A stretch of 64,000 nucleotides of DNA from Prado023 sp963798745 (GCA_963798745.1 CAWCUF010000001.1:248001-312000); one strand, 5' to 3'. Numbered from the stretch's first letter, positions 54,726 through 64,000 are shown. Program-made: numbers and translations. The notes: generated from the letters alone by a model not told the origin.

Positions 54726-57470
54726 CTACGGGGTGGGCTGCAGGGTGAGCGTGTCCTGGGCGGCGGCGTCCACCGCCGGTTGGTTGAACGGCCACGGCAG
54801 CGCCTGCCCGTTCGCCCACGGTTCGAGCTGGTCGGCGTAGTGGGCGTTCCAGGTGTGCCCGCTGGCCCCGGTCAGGTGCACCCAGGTGGATGTGTCGAAG
54901 TCGGCGAAGTCGACCACCGTGCGGAAGCTGGGGATCCAGTTGACGTGGTAGGCCGGCTGAACGGCTGGCGCGTCGGCGCACTCCGGCTCGTCGGCATCAT
55001 CGCCCTCGCAGCTGACCGAGGCGTCCCAGCCGATCGCGTTGACGATCGACTTCCCCCCGCCGAGCTCCACCGGCCCGCGATTGAAGATCCACTCCAGCGG
55101 TGCGATCCCGGAGGCGCCGAACGGGGTGGCCACCACCTCGAGGGTGTGCATCGCACCCCAGCTCCAGTCGGCGGCGTCCGCGCCGAACCGATCGATCAGC
55201 TCCTGGGCGGCTGCGGTCAGCGCGGCGGCCACGGTCGCGTCCCGGTCCTCGACCTCGGCGGTGTCCACGTCGTCCCACCAGGGATCGTCAGGGGTCGCCC
55301 ACAGGTCATCGACCACGACCCACCAGCGGCCCCCACCGTTGGACCGGGAGTCCACGTCGAGCTCGTCGTTGAACAGCGGCTCCTGCAGGTTGCGCCAGAA
55401 CGCGTTGAAGTAGGCGCTGGCCGCCGAGTCGGCGTCATCGGAGAAGTCCCACCCGTCGAACAGCGCGAACGCCGTCGCGGTCTGCTCGTCCAGGCCGGAC
55501 ACCGTCTCCTGCATCCGCGGGACCAGCGTGGCGGCGTTGGCGTTGTAGGTGTCCAGCTGCATCGCCGACAGCGTGGCGGCGTCCACCTTCGCGCCCCCGG
55601 CGGTCGCCTGCTCGAGCAGGTCGGTGATCCGGTTGGCGCGCTGCCCGGCATCCCAGTCGTCGGTGAGGAAGTACGGGTACTGCTCGCCGACCGCCGCGTT
55701 GTTGGCGGTGATCACCAGGCCGCTGTCCGGGTTGAGCTCCGAGGGCAGTGCGTCGAAGTCGATGAACCCGGTCCAGTCGTAGCGCGAATCCCACCCGGGC
55801 ACCGGGAACCGGCCCGAGTAGTTGGAGCGGATCGGGATCTGCCCGGGCGACTGGTAGCCGATGTTGCCCTCGACGTCGGCGTAGACGAGGTTCTGGGCCG
55901 GGACGTTCCAATCTGCGGCCGCCGCCCGGAACTCCGCCCAGTTCGACATCGTCGCCAGCCCCAGGACGGACTCGAACAGCTTGCCCGGCTCGAGTGCGGT
56001 CCATCGATAGGCCACCCCGTAGCCCTCGCCACGATCGGGTGAGTCAGCCGGCACCGGGGCGGTGGCGCCGACCTGCTGCTCGACCTCGCCGACGTCACTC
56101 ATCAGCGGCCCGTGCTCGGTGGACCGGATCGTGATCGGCACATCGTCGCCGCCGGCCACCTTGATCACGTCCTCGATCACCGTGAACGGGCGGTGTTCGC
56201 CGTCGACGAAGTAGCCGGTCTCGTCGGTCTGCTCGAGCACCAGGTCGGTGACGTCCGGGCCCAGGTTGGTCACCGCCCAGCCTGCCCGCTGGTTGTGTCC
56301 GGAGAGCACCGCGGGCACGCCCGGGAAGCTCATCCCGGCGAAGTCGTACTCGCAGGTCGGTGACACGGTCCGGCAGTGCATCCCGATCTGGTACCAGACC
56401 GAGGGCATCGCCGGTCCCAGGTGCGGATCGTTGGCCAGCAGCGCCCGACCGGAGGTGGTGTGCTCCGGGCCGACGGCCCACGAGTTGGAGCCGATGCCGT
56501 CCCCGGACGGTCCGATCAGGGCTGCGACCTTGGCCTCGACCCGGGCCAGCCCACGCAGGGCGGGATCCACCGTGTCCAGGGCGTCCGCGGTGGCTCGGGC
56601 CATCGGGCTCATCCCCAGCCGGGCCGCCGAGCCGACGCCGATCCCCAGCAGCGCGTCCTCGGAGGCCTCGATGCGGCGCTCGGAGCCGGGGTCCGGGCAG
56701 GTGCTGCCCGTGCAGCCGGCGCCGGGCTCATCAGAGGCTGCGGGGACATCGGCGTCGAACTGCCCGTCCACCACGGTGCCCTGCTCGACGATGACGGGGT
56801 ACTGGTCGAAGGGGAAGCCGGGGTACAGCTGTGCGGCGCGCTGCCCACCCACCGCGCTGGCGTAGTTGACCCGGTTCACCTCATCGTCGGCGTTGCCGCG
56901 CAGGTCCCAGGCCACGGCCTTGGCCCAGGCCAGGGTGTCCACCGGGGTCCACGGCTCGACCGGACCGGAGCCCCCGGTCATCCGCAGCACGAGGTACTCG
57001 AGGCCCAGTTCCGTCGGGGAGCGATCGGAGATGTAGGCGTTCACGCCGTCGGCGTAGGCCTGGAGGACCTCGCGCGCGGCCCCGGTCGCCGCAGCCCACT
57101 CCTGCTCGGCCACCCGGCGCCAGCCCATCGTGCGCAGGTACTTGTCGGTGTCCAGTTGGCTCTCCCCGACCAGTTCCGAGATCCGACCCGCGGTGACATG
57201 CCGGTTGAAGTCCATCTGCCAGAAGCGGTCCTGGGCGTGCACGTAGCCCTGACCGAAGAACAGGTCCCGGCTGGTGTCGGCGTAGATGTTGGGGATCCCC
57301 TGGGCATCGCGCACGACGGTGACCGGCGCGGACAGGCCGGGGACGTCGATCGTCCCCGAGGTCTGCGGGAACGATCGCCGGCTGATCCAGAAGAACCAGG
57401 CCGACAGCGCGAGCACCGCCACCAGAACGAGAATGAGGAGCCAGACCAGGATCCTGCCCACGAGTCGCAT
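54726..57470 (-). CDS. Penicillin acylase-family (S45) N-terminal nucleophile hydrolase
   Basis: A 914-residue protein. A transmembrane helix (about 5-27) anchors it outside the membrane. It has the alpha-chain GQGYVHAQDRFWQMDFNRH, then the autoprocessing site GSNSW with the nucleophile Ser328 at the start of the beta chain, NDPHLG and the VTNLGPDVTDL stretch. Family members hydrolyse amides such as penicillins, acyl-homoserine lactones or cyclic lipopeptides; substrate here is unknown. The ATG at 57470 has TACCGT six bases upstream. It is a single gene, 87 bases before dacB. Confidence 0.91.
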   Translation of the reverse strand: MRLVGRILVWLLILVLVAVLALSAWFFWISRRSFPQTSGTIDVPGLSAPVTVVRDAQGIPNIYADTSRDLFFGQGYVHAQDRFWQMDFNRHVTAGRISELVGESQLDTDKYLRTMGWRRVAEQEWAAATGAAREVLQAYADGVNAYISDRSPTELGLEYLVLRMTGGSGPVEPWTPVDTLAWAKAVAWDLRGNADDEVNRVNYASAVGGQRAAQLYPGFPFDQYPVIVEQGTVVDGQFDADVPAASDEPGAGCTGSTCPDPGSERRIEASEDALLGIGVGSAARLGMSPMARATADALDTVDPALRGLARVEAKVAALIGPSGDGIGSNSWAVGPEHTTSGRALLANDPHLGPAMPSVWYQIGMHCRTVSPTCEYDFAGMSFPGVPAVLSGHNQRAGWAVTNLGPDVTDLVLEQTDETGYFVDGEHRPFTVIEDVIKVAGGDDVPITIRSTEHGPLMSDVGEVEQQVGATAPVPADSPDRGEGYGVAYRWTALEPGKLFESVLGLATMSNWAEFRAAAADWNVPAQNLVYADVEGNIGYQSPGQIPIRSNYSGRFPVPGWDSRYDWTGFIDFDALPSELNPDSGLVITANNAAVGEQYPYFLTDDWDAGQRANRITDLLEQATAGGAKVDAATLSAMQLDTYNANAATLVPRMQETVSGLDEQTATAFALFDGWDFSDDADSAASAYFNAFWRNLQEPLFNDELDVDSRSNGGGRWWVVVDDLWATPDDPWWDDVDTAEVEDRDATVAAALTAAAQELIDRFGADAADWSWGAMHTLEVVATPFGASGIAPLEWIFNRGPVELGGGKSIVNAIGWDASVSCEGDDADEPECADAPAVQPAYHVNWIPSFRTVVDFADFDTSTWVHLTGASGHTWNAHYADQLEPWANGQALPWPFNQPAVDAAAQDTLTLQPTP

Positions 57471-57476
57471 GATGCG

Positions 57477-57482
57477 ACGGTA
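57477..57482 (-). promoter_or_regulatory. Probable -10 element (TACCGT), penicillin acylase gene
   Basis: TACCGT on the minus strand ends six bases before the ATG at 57470; no Shine-Dalgarno sequence. Confidence 0.4.
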
Positions 57483-57674
57483 CCCAGCGGGGCATGCGCC
57501 TTGCCCGGCGATCCCCGCACCGGGCCGGTTGGGATGAGCGCCCGAGGGCGCACACCGGTGGACTCCGCAGCCGTCATGCGCCACGATCCGCACGCGCCGC
57601 AGCCGTGCCCGGGGCCATGCTCCTGCTCGAGTCCTGCGGGGTGGGCGACGTACAACCGAGATGGAGGCATCGAC

Positions 57675-59090
57675 GTGAAGAGGGTCCTGGGGTGGCTGCT
57701 GGGGATCGCGGGCGTGCTGCTGGTCGTGACCGTCGGTGCCCTGTGGTGGACCGGCATCCCGGCCAAGGCCTCGAGCATGGCGGCCAAGACGGTCTGCTCC
57801 GCGGCCTTCGTGGCCGGCCGGTCCACGGACAGCGACCTGTTCGCCGAGGACGTCCTGCCGGCCAGCGGGGTGCTGGCCGTGGTGAGCACGGACATCGATA
57901 CCGAGCAGCACAGCGTGACCGCGAAGTTCCTCGGGCTGTTCCCGCGCACCGCCGCGCTGGTCACCGACCGCGGCTGCGTGCTGGGCGTGGATCCAGACAC
58001 GTCAGCGGTGGCCTACGTCCCGGACGCCGACGAGAGCGCCCCGTGGCCGCAGGGTGACGCCGCCGTGCCGGCCGAGCAGTGGCCGACCGGCGTGGACGCC
58101 GCGGCGCTGGCGGCCACCGTGGACGCCGCATTCGTGGGAGCCGGTGATCCCGCGGCGGCGAACGCCCGCGGCGTGGGGGTCGTCCACGACGGCGAACTGC
58201 TGGTCTCCCGAGGCGCGGCGGGCTTCGAACCGGGCACCGCACTGCACGGCTGGTCGATGACCAAGACGCTGACCGGGATGCTGTTCCACAAGCTCGCCAC
58301 CGACAACGGGCTGAGCCTGGACTCCCCAGTGGTCGACGCGTTCCCCCACGGTCGGGAACCCAGCTGGGTGGCCGACTGGCGCGCCGACGAGCGCGCCCGG
58401 ATCACGCTGGCCGACCTGCTCCACATGCGCGACGGGTTGCAGAACACCGAGAGCTACGAGATCACCGGCGACGTCCCACAGATGCTCTACGCCGAGCCGG
58501 ACATGGCGCTGTGGGCTGCCGACCGGCCCGCCGAGGTGCCCGCCGGGCAGCGCTGGCAGTACCTGAGCGCCACGACCAACATTCTCGCGGCGGTGGCCCG
58601 CGCGCAGTTCGATTCCGACACCGACTACTGGGCATACCCCCGCACCGCGCTGTTCGAGCCGATCGGCGCGCGCTCGGCGACGATCGAGAGTGACACCGCC
58701 GGCACCTGGGTGGGCGGCAGCTACGGATGGGCCAGTGCCACCGACTGGGCCCGGTTGGGCCAGCTGATGCTCGAGGACGGCGACTGGTCGGGCGCCGAGG
58801 TGCTGCCCCCGGGCTGGCTCGCACTGGCCACGACCCCGGCGATGGCCGAGGGTGAGGGGCACGGCTACGGCGCCCAGACCTGGCTGATCGGGGACCCTCA
58901 GGCAGGGGACTGCCGGGACTACCCGGGCGTGCCGGCCGATGCGATCTCGATGGAGGGCCACTGGGGCCAGCTCGTGGCGATGGTGCCCTCCCGCAACGCA
59001 GTCGTGACCCGGCTGGGCTGGACCGTGATCGACGACGGCTTCGACTCCTGCCAGTTCCTCAGCGACGTGCTGGCAGCGCTGCCCGAGTGA
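57675..59090 (+). CDS. Membrane-anchored serine hydrolase, beta-lactamase family
   Basis: A 471-residue protein with one N-terminal transmembrane helix (about 5-26) and a class C beta-lactamase/esterase-like domain outside. The motifs are S194-M-T-K197 and Y296-x-S, with a late GHWGQLVAMVPSRNAVV segment in the place of the KTG-type strand (HxG instead of KTG, as in many esterases). Two C-terminal Cys may pair. The GTG at 57675 has GGAGG seven bases upstream. It is divergent from the penicillin acylase. Substrate unknown. Confidence 0.87.
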   Translation: MKRVLGWLLGIAGVLLVVTVGALWWTGIPAKASSMAAKTVCSAAFVAGRSTDSDLFAEDVLPASGVLAVVSTDIDTEQHSVTAKFLGLFPRTAALVTDRGCVLGVDPDTSAVAYVPDADESAPWPQGDAAVPAEQWPTGVDAAALAATVDAAFVGAGDPAAANARGVGVVHDGELLVSRGAAGFEPGTALHGWSMTKTLTGMLFHKLATDNGLSLDSPVVDAFPHGREPSWVADWRADERARITLADLLHMRDGLQNTESYEITGDVPQMLYAEPDMALWAADRPAEVPAGQRWQYLSATTNILAAVARAQFDSDTDYWAYPRTALFEPIGARSATIESDTAGTWVGGSYGWASATDWARLGQLMLEDGDWSGAEVLPPGWLALATTPAMAEGEGHGYGAQTWLIGDPQAGDCRDYPGVPADAISMEGHWGQLVAMVPSRNAVVTRLGWTVIDDGFDSCQFLSDVLAALPE

Positions 59091-59253
59091 GCCGCGCTGC
59101 CCCGAACACGCCGCGTCCGGCGCGCGCATCCGGTCCTCAGGACAGCGCAGCGGGCCGTCGCTGGGCGCAATCCGGTAGGGTCCAACGGTCAGGATGCGCC
59201 AGGCACATCCGGCCCGACGTCCGACAGTGCAGTGGCAGCGAAGTGGAGGCGAA

Positions 59254-59760
59254 GTGGACCCCGTGACCTTCGACGTGGTGATCGAGATCCCCGCGGGCAG
59301 CCGCAACAAGTACGAGGTCGACCATCACACGGGCAAGATCAAGCTGGACCGACGGCTGTTCACGGCCACCCGCTACCCGCACGACTACGGGTTCATCGAC
59401 GACACCCTCGGCCTGGACGGCGACCCGCTGGACGCACTCGTCCTGCTCGATGAGCCGACCTTCCCGGGGTGCATCATCGAGTGCCGCGCGATCGGGATGT
59501 TCCGGATGAGCGACGAGGCCGGCGGTGACGACAAGGTCATCTGCGTCGTGGCCGGCGACCCACGCATGGACCACATCCGAGACATCCACCACATGCCCGA
59601 GTTCGACCGCCTGGAGATCCAGCACTTCTTCGAGGTCTACAAGGACCTGGAGCCGGGCAAGTCGGTGGAGGGCGCCACCTGGGAGGGCCGCGCCGGGGCC
59701 GAGGCCGAGATCCGCGACTCGCAGGAGCGCTTCGTGCCTGCGGGGAACCACGGCCATTAG
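59254..59760 (+). CDS. ppa: Inorganic pyrophosphatase
   Basis: Soluble family I pyrophosphatase, 168 residues: VVIEIPAGSRNKYE, RYPHDYGFIDDTL with the conserved Tyr and Asp, LDGDPLDALVLL with the metal-binding DGDPLD signature, and HFFEVYKDLEPGK. The GTG at 59254 has GGAGG four bases upstream; a second GTG at 59263 is possible. It is 37 bases upstream of the GGDEF-EAL gene on the same strand. Confidence 0.96.
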   Translation: MDPVTFDVVIEIPAGSRNKYEVDHHTGKIKLDRRLFTATRYPHDYGFIDDTLGLDGDPLDALVLLDEPTFPGCIIECRAIGMFRMSDEAGGDDKVICVVAGDPRMDHIRDIHHMPEFDRLEIQHFFEVYKDLEPGKSVEGATWEGRAGAEAEIRDSQERFVPAGNHGH

Positions 59761-59797
59761 CCACGGTCCTGGCCAGATGCAGTGAGCCGGGAGGGTC

Positions 59798-62443
59798 ATG
59801 GACGCGCAACTGGTTCCCAGTCTGCTGGCCCGCATGTCCCGATCCACCCACGACTCGGACGCGATCCTCGAGTTGGGCTCCCGGGCGGCCTCGATCAGCA
59901 CGGCCAGCGCGGCAGCGATCCTGCTCGCCGAGTCAGGCACGATCCACCTGGCCGCGCTGCATGACGGGGACCCCATTCGCCGTACCACCTTGGCCGGGGC
60001 GCTGGAGTCCATGCCGCTGTCCGGAGCGGACAGTCCCTTCCAGGGCGCACTGGACTCCGGGCACAACGCGATCCTGGGCATCGCCAGCCTGACCTTCAGC
60101 ACTGCACGGCCCAGGTGGGCCGACCAGTTCGATCGACTGGGCATCGCTGCCCTGGGGATCACCCCACTGATCGCCGGTGACCGAACCCTCGGGCTGCTGG
60201 TCAGCGCCCGGCTGACCAGCGACGAGCCCCTGGGCACCGCCGAGCTGGCGCGCCAGGCCCAGGTGGCCATGCATCTGACCACCGCGCTGGACACGTCCGC
60301 GGCCCTGGCCCAGATGCGGCGCTCCACCCTGGTGGTCGACTCGATGCGCGACGCGGTGATCGGGTTCTCCCGCGACCGTGAGGTCATCCTCTGGAACTCC
60401 GGTGCGGTGCGGATGTACGGAATCCCGGAGTCCCAGGCCCTGGGCCGTCGGGTCGATGACCTGGTCGCCAACGAGTACCCACCGGACCAGGCAGGTGCCG
60501 CCAGCCCGGCCATCAGCCTGATCAACACCGGCAGCTGGACCGGGCGGGTCCGCCAGCGCACACCGCACGGCCGGGTCCTGCACGCGGAGGTTTCGATCGC
60601 CTCGGTCGTGGTCGAGGGTCAGCTGGGCGGGGCCGTGTCGATCGCCAGGGACGTCACGCTGCTGGTCGAGGCAGAGGCGGCCCGGGCGGAGCACGAGCAA
60701 CGGATGCAGGCCCTGCTCGACGCCTCCCAGGCGATGACTGCGGTGTTCGACCGGAACGGGACGATCATGGCGGTCAACACAGCCTGGAGCGCACAGGTGC
60801 ACCTCGGCGGGGTACCGGCGCATGAGGTCGGCGTCGGTGCCGACTACGTCACCACCCTGCGGCGGGCGGCCGGCGACTCGGCGGACGCGCGTGCAATCGC
60901 CGACGGCGTGGAGGCGGTCCTGGCCGAGCGGGTCGCCAGCTTCGAGTGCGACTACGACATCGTCGACGAGCAGGGCACCGCACGTGCCTACATGGTCTCG
61001 GTGGCCCCGATGCCTGGCGGTCAGGGTGGCGCATACGCCGCGCACACCGACATCACCGCGCGCAAGCGGATGGAGCGCCAACTGGCCCACGAGGCCACCC
61101 GCGATCCGCTGACCGGCCTGCGCACCCGACGCGTCATCGAGCATGAGTTCGAGGCGGTCTTGCGCCAGGCAGAGGCCCAGGGCAGTCACGTCGGGGCGAT
61201 CGTCGTCGACCTCGACCGGTTCAAGGACGTCAACGACACCCTTGGCCATGAGGCCGGCGACCAGGTGCTGGTGGCCATGGCAAGGCGTCTCGTGGGGTTC
61301 CAGCCCGCCAGCGCCGTCGGCCGACTGGCCGGCGACGAGTTCGTGCTGATCGTGCCCGAGGTCCGCGACCGAGCCGAGCTGGCCCGGCTGGCCGGGGACC
61401 TGGCGCGCGTGATCACCGCCCCACTCCCACTCGAGGATCGGGAGCTGTACTTCGGGGTCAGCATCGGCACTGCCCTGTCCGCGGACACCGAGCCGGGAGC
61501 CGATGCCGCCGCGCGCCTGCTGCGCGCAGCGGACACCGCCATGTACCGGGCCAAGGACCGGGGGCGCAACAGCATCGTGGCCTACGACGAGGGCCTGCGC
61601 GCGGATGTCGGTCGGCGCGTGCAGATCTCCGCCTGGCTGCACAGGGCGGTGGAACGCGGCGAGCTCGCCGTGGAGTACCAGCCGCAGTTCCGCTGCCTGG
61701 ACGGTCGACAGGTCGGCGTCGAGGCGCTGATCCGCTGGCATCATCCTGAGGCCGGGGACATCAGCCCGACCGAGTTCGTGGCGATCGCCGAGGAGTCCGG
61801 GGCGATCCGCCCGATCGGGGCCTGGGTGCTGGCCCGTGCCTGCGAGCAGGCCGCCGCCTGGGCACCGCAGGCAGGCCCGGAGTTCTCGATGGCGGTCAAT
61901 CTGTCCCCCCACCAGTTGATCGACCCCGGGCTGCTCGACCTGGTCCGCAGCACGCTGCTGCATGCCCGGCTGCCCGCCACCTGCCTGACCCTGGAGGTCA
62001 CCGAGGGCGCGCTGATCGAGGACCCCGCGGCAGCCACCCAGGCCCTGGCCCGGCTGCGCGCGCTCGGGGTGCGGATCTCACTGGATGACTTCGGCACCGG
62101 GTACTCCTCGTTGGCCTACCTGGCCAAGTTCCCCGTCGACGAGTTGAAGGTGGACCGGGTGTTCGTCCGCGACATCGAGCACGATCCAAGGACCCGGGCA
62201 TTGGCCGAGGGCATCGTGCGCATCGGCCACGCGCTGGGCATGCGGGTGCTGGCCGAGGGGGTGGAGACCCCTGGGCAGCTGCGGATCCTGACCGGGGCGG
62301 GCTGCGACTTCTACCAGGGCTTCCTGGCAGCCCCGGCCGAACCCGCCGAGCAGGCGGCCCAGCGGCTGCGCCGGTCGGCCACGGGCCAGGACATCCCCGC
62401 ACAGGCCTCCCGAGCCGCGGGGCGCACGATCAGCCTGCAGTAG
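59798..62443 (+). CDS. GAF-PAS-GGDEF-EAL cyclic-di-GMP enzyme
   Basis: An 881-residue cytoplasmic protein. A GAF-like domain (about 18-165) is followed by two PAS domains (about 170-300 and 305-430), a GGDEF domain with AGDEF (511-515) and no RxxD inhibitory site five residues before it, and an EAL domain with EAL (642-644), the catalytic pattern DDFGTGYSSL, AEGVET and YQGF. Both cyclase and phosphodiesterase could be active; AGDEF variants often keep cyclase activity. ATG at 59798 has GGGAGGGT two bases upstream. Signal input is unknown. Confidence 0.93.
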   Translation: MDAQLVPSLLARMSRSTHDSDAILELGSRAASISTASAAAILLAESGTIHLAALHDGDPIRRTTLAGALESMPLSGADSPFQGALDSGHNAILGIASLTFSTARPRWADQFDRLGIAALGITPLIAGDRTLGLLVSARLTSDEPLGTAELARQAQVAMHLTTALDTSAALAQMRRSTLVVDSMRDAVIGFSRDREVILWNSGAVRMYGIPESQALGRRVDDLVANEYPPDQAGAASPAISLINTGSWTGRVRQRTPHGRVLHAEVSIASVVVEGQLGGAVSIARDVTLLVEAEAARAEHEQRMQALLDASQAMTAVFDRNGTIMAVNTAWSAQVHLGGVPAHEVGVGADYVTTLRRAAGDSADARAIADGVEAVLAERVASFECDYDIVDEQGTARAYMVSVAPMPGGQGGAYAAHTDITARKRMERQLAHEATRDPLTGLRTRRVIEHEFEAVLRQAEAQGSHVGAIVVDLDRFKDVNDTLGHEAGDQVLVAMARRLVGFQPASAVGRLAGDEFVLIVPEVRDRAELARLAGDLARVITAPLPLEDRELYFGVSIGTALSADTEPGADAAARLLRAADTAMYRAKDRGRNSIVAYDEGLRADVGRRVQISAWLHRAVERGELAVEYQPQFRCLDGRQVGVEALIRWHHPEAGDISPTEFVAIAEESGAIRPIGAWVLARACEQAAAWAPQAGPEFSMAVNLSPHQLIDPGLLDLVRSTLLHARLPATCLTLEVTEGALIEDPAAATQALARLRALGVRISLDDFGTGYSSLAYLAKFPVDELKVDRVFVRDIEHDPRTRALAEGIVRIGHALGMRVLAEGVETPGQLRILTGAGCDFYQGFLAAPAEPAEQAAQRLRRSATGQDIPAQASRAAGRTISLQ

Positions 62444-62508
62444 TTCGGGCGAACGGCCGGCTGTCCACAGATGCTCGTCGAGGTCTGGGCGGTGCCCACC
62501 CGGTTGCG

Positions 62509-62514
62509 TACGGT
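62509..62514 (+). promoter_or_regulatory. Probable -10 element (TACGGT), DUF2461 gene
   Basis: TACGGT ends six bases before the ATG at 62521; likely leaderless. Confidence 0.4.
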
Positions 62515-62520
62515 GAGCCC

Positions 62521-63201
62521 ATGCCGAACACACCAGCCCAGGCCACGCGCTTCACCGGACTGCCCGCCGAGGCGTTCGACTTCTACGACACCCTGGCGGC
62601 CAACAACTCCCGGCCCTGGTGGGCCGAGCACCGCGGCGACTACGAGACGAACGTGCGTGCACCGTTGACGGCACTGCTCGCCGAGCTGGAACCGGAGTTC
62701 GGCGCCGGGCACCTGTTCCGGCCCTACCGGGACACCCGGTTCGCCCGGGACAAGGCTCCCATCAAGGATCATCAGGGAGCGTTCGTCGGCCTGGAGGACG
62801 CCGTGGGCTACTACGTGCAGGTCTCGGGTGCCGGCGTGATGGTCGCCGGTGGCTGGTACTCACCTGCGGGCCCCCAGCTCACCCGGTTCCGGGAGGCGAT
62901 CGGGGCCGGGCACGCCACCACGGTGCGGGCCATGCTGGTGGCGGCCACCGGCAGGGGCTGGTCGGTGGAGGGCAACCTGCTCAAGACCCGACCACGTGGC
63001 GTCCCCGCGGACCATCCGGATCTCGATCTGCTGCGGATGCGCTCGTTGACCGTGTCGCGCCGCTACGTGCCCGAGCCCTGGATGGACACCCGCAAGCTGC
63101 TGACCACGGTCCGCTCCGGGTGGCGGGCGATGCGGCCGCTGACCGAATGGCTCGCCGATCACGTCGGACCAGCCACGGACCCCTCCATCCCACCGGAGTA
63201 G
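62521..63201 (+). CDS. DUF2461 family protein
   Basis: A 226-residue protein of the DUF2461 (TIGR02453-like) family: FYDTLAANNSRPWWAEHRGDYE near the N-terminus, FRPYRDTRFARDKAPIKDHQGA, and YYVQVSGAGVMVAGGWYSP with the beta strand pattern of the family. The usual RNxRFSKDK-type motif is here RDTRFARDK. Function unknown; no catalytic site is established. It stands alone, convergent with the helicase gene. Confidence 0.85.
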   Translation: MPNTPAQATRFTGLPAEAFDFYDTLAANNSRPWWAEHRGDYETNVRAPLTALLAELEPEFGAGHLFRPYRDTRFARDKAPIKDHQGAFVGLEDAVGYYVQVSGAGVMVAGGWYSPAGPQLTRFREAIGAGHATTVRAMLVAATGRGWSVEGNLLKTRPRGVPADHPDLDLLRMRSLTVSRRYVPEPWMDTRKLLTTVRSGWRAMRPLTEWLADHVGPATDPSIPPE

Positions 63202-63217
63202 CGCTCCGGCTGACTCG

Positions 63218-63265
63218 GCGAAGCCCAGTGGCCGAAGCCCAGTGGCCGAAGCTCAGTCGGCGAAG
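63218..63265. repeat. 14-base tandem repeat at helicase 3' end
   Basis: Units resembling CCGAAGCCCAGTGG repeat about three times, spanning the gap after the DUF2461 gene and reaching the stop region of the helicase gene. Confidence 0.6.
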
Positions 63266-64000
63266 CCGGGCGGAAGCGCTGCGGCGTGCACGATGGCCAG
63301 TTCGCGGGTGGCCCGGGTGAGGGCCACATACAGGTCGTGGGCCCCGCGTGCGGACTCCGTGAGCACGTCGTCGGGCTCGACGAGCACGACCTGGTCGAAC
63401 TCCAGGCCCTTGGCCTCGGCCACCGTCAGCAGGCTGACCGGCGGATCAAGGGCCGCGCTGCCGACCCCCAGGGTGCCCTGGGGCAGCCGATCGGCCAGCG
63501 CCGCCGCGATCGGGTCGCGCCTCGAGCGACTCACGAGCACAGCCGTGCGGCCCTCCTCGCCGAGCCAGCCCTGGACCATCCCGGCGACGGCGTCGGCCAG
63601 CGGGACCGCCGGCTGTGCCGCGTCGGGTGCCACCGACACGATCCGGGGGGGCGCACCGTCACGCACCGACGACGGTGCCCGGACCGCTTGTCCCGAAGCA
63701 GCCAGCACCCGCGCAGCCAGCTCCATCATCGGTGCCGGCGTCCGATAGTTCACAGTCAGGGGCTGCACCGACCACCTGCCCGGGGCCAGCCGGTCGAACA
63801 CCTCAGCCCATGAGCCGGGTGCGGCCGCCGACCCGGCCTGGGCCAGGTCCCCCACCACGGTCATCGACCGGCTCGGGCAGCGGCGCATCAGAAGCCGCCA
63901 TTGCATCGGGGACAGTTCCTGCGCCTCGTCGACGACCACATGGCCATAGGTCCAGGCACGGTCGTCCAGCGCGGAGTCGGCGACGCTGCCACGGGCGCCA
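63253..64000 (-). CDS. HelD/HelR-like superfamily 1 helicase, 5' end outside window
   Basis: The C-terminal 248 codons are present, open to base 64000. They hold motif II (VVVDEAQELSPMQW), motif III (VVGDLAQAG), motif IV-like TVNYRTPAPMM, motif V (LTVAEAKGLEFDQVVLVEP) and motif VI (HDLYVALTRATRELAIV) of UvrD/Rep-like enzymes. AWTYGHVVVDEAQELSPMQW and MRRCPSRSMTVVGD are typical of the actinobacterial HelD/HelR group that strips or rescues RNA polymerase, including from rifamycins. The N-terminal arm that would separate HelD from HelR from UvrD is not visible. Confidence 0.85.
   Translation of the reverse strand, partial: GARGSVADSALDDRAWTYGHVVVDEAQELSPMQWRLLMRRCPSRSMTVVGDLAQAGSAAAPGSWAEVFDRLAPGRWSVQPLTVNYRTPAPMMELAARVLAASGQAVRAPSSVRDGAPPRIVSVAPDAAQPAVPLADAVAGMVQGWLGEEGRTAVLVSRSRRDPIAAALADRLPQGTLGVGSAALDPPVSLLTVAEAKGLEFDQVVLVEPDDVLTESARGAHDLYVALTRATRELAIVHAAALPPGFAD

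Noticed and set aside
63253..64000. Assignment as UvrD or Rep DNA helicase
   Set aside because: The AWTYGHVVVDEAQELSPMQW and MRRCPSRSMTVVGD stretches fit the HelD/HelR group better, but the N-terminus is outside the window so no firm name is given.

Overview
This is a gene-dense, very GC-rich stretch of chromosome from an actinobacterium. The evidence is the combination of an Lsr2 nucleoid protein, DisA, ClpC, an LLM flavin oxidoreductase, menaquinone genes, DUF2520 and DUF3180 proteins, a DUF2342 metalloprotease, many GTG starts and frequent 4-base stop/start overlaps. About 52 protein genes were found, two of them cut by the window ends, plus four decayed gene fragments. No rRNA, tRNA, CRISPR array or intact insertion sequence was seen. 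The genus cannot be fixed from the sequence alone.

Layout. 1-5456: menaquinone genes menC (cut) and menB, a TetR regulator, and an ABC-2 type exporter made of two ATPases and one permease. 5457-12114: an accessory-looking island with a 1529-residue CheB-CheR-PAS-GGDEF-EAL protein bordered on both sides by transposase debris, then a patatin-like lipase with its own leader ORF and hairpin. 12156-17356: a reverse-strand operon of an LLM oxidoreductase, a GH13 glucosyl enzyme and a gluconokinase, then a small hydrolase and a YihY membrane protein. 17448-25170: a TetR regulator and a TIM-barrel isomerase that both carry long Ala/Pro/Lys tails, a cysteine-rich conserved protein, the divergent pair radA/disA, response-regulator debris, and an anchored exported protein. 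25255-34257: clpC, lsr2, PEP carboxylase, argA and several single genes. 34457-50889: the conserved actinobacterial cofactor block (coaX, nadC, nadB, panC, DUF2520; PH-domain membrane proteins; a solitary NuoD-like protein; DUF3180, folK, a folP-folB fusion, folE, ftsH, hpt). 50865-59760: tilS, metalloprotease, dacB, penicillin acylase, serine hydrolase and inorganic pyrophosphatase. 59798-64000: a GAF-PAS-GGDEF-EAL protein, a DUF2461 protein and the 3' part of a HelD/HelR-like helicase.

How the genes work together. The 34-50 kb block makes NAD, pantothenate/CoA and folate cofactors next to the membrane protease FtsH, with translationally coupled genes. The 51-59 kb block is envelope-directed (PBP4-type carboxypeptidase, acylase, beta-lactamase-fold hydrolase). 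Nucleotide second messengers recur: DisA makes c-di-AMP, and two separate GGDEF-EAL proteins handle c-di-GMP. A frequent regulatory feature is a TANNNT -10 hexamer ending 6-8 bases before the start codon, seen at 14 genes and suggesting leaderless mRNAs. The most unusual single item is the CheB-CheR-PAS-GGDEF-EAL fusion lying between insertion-sequence remnants.
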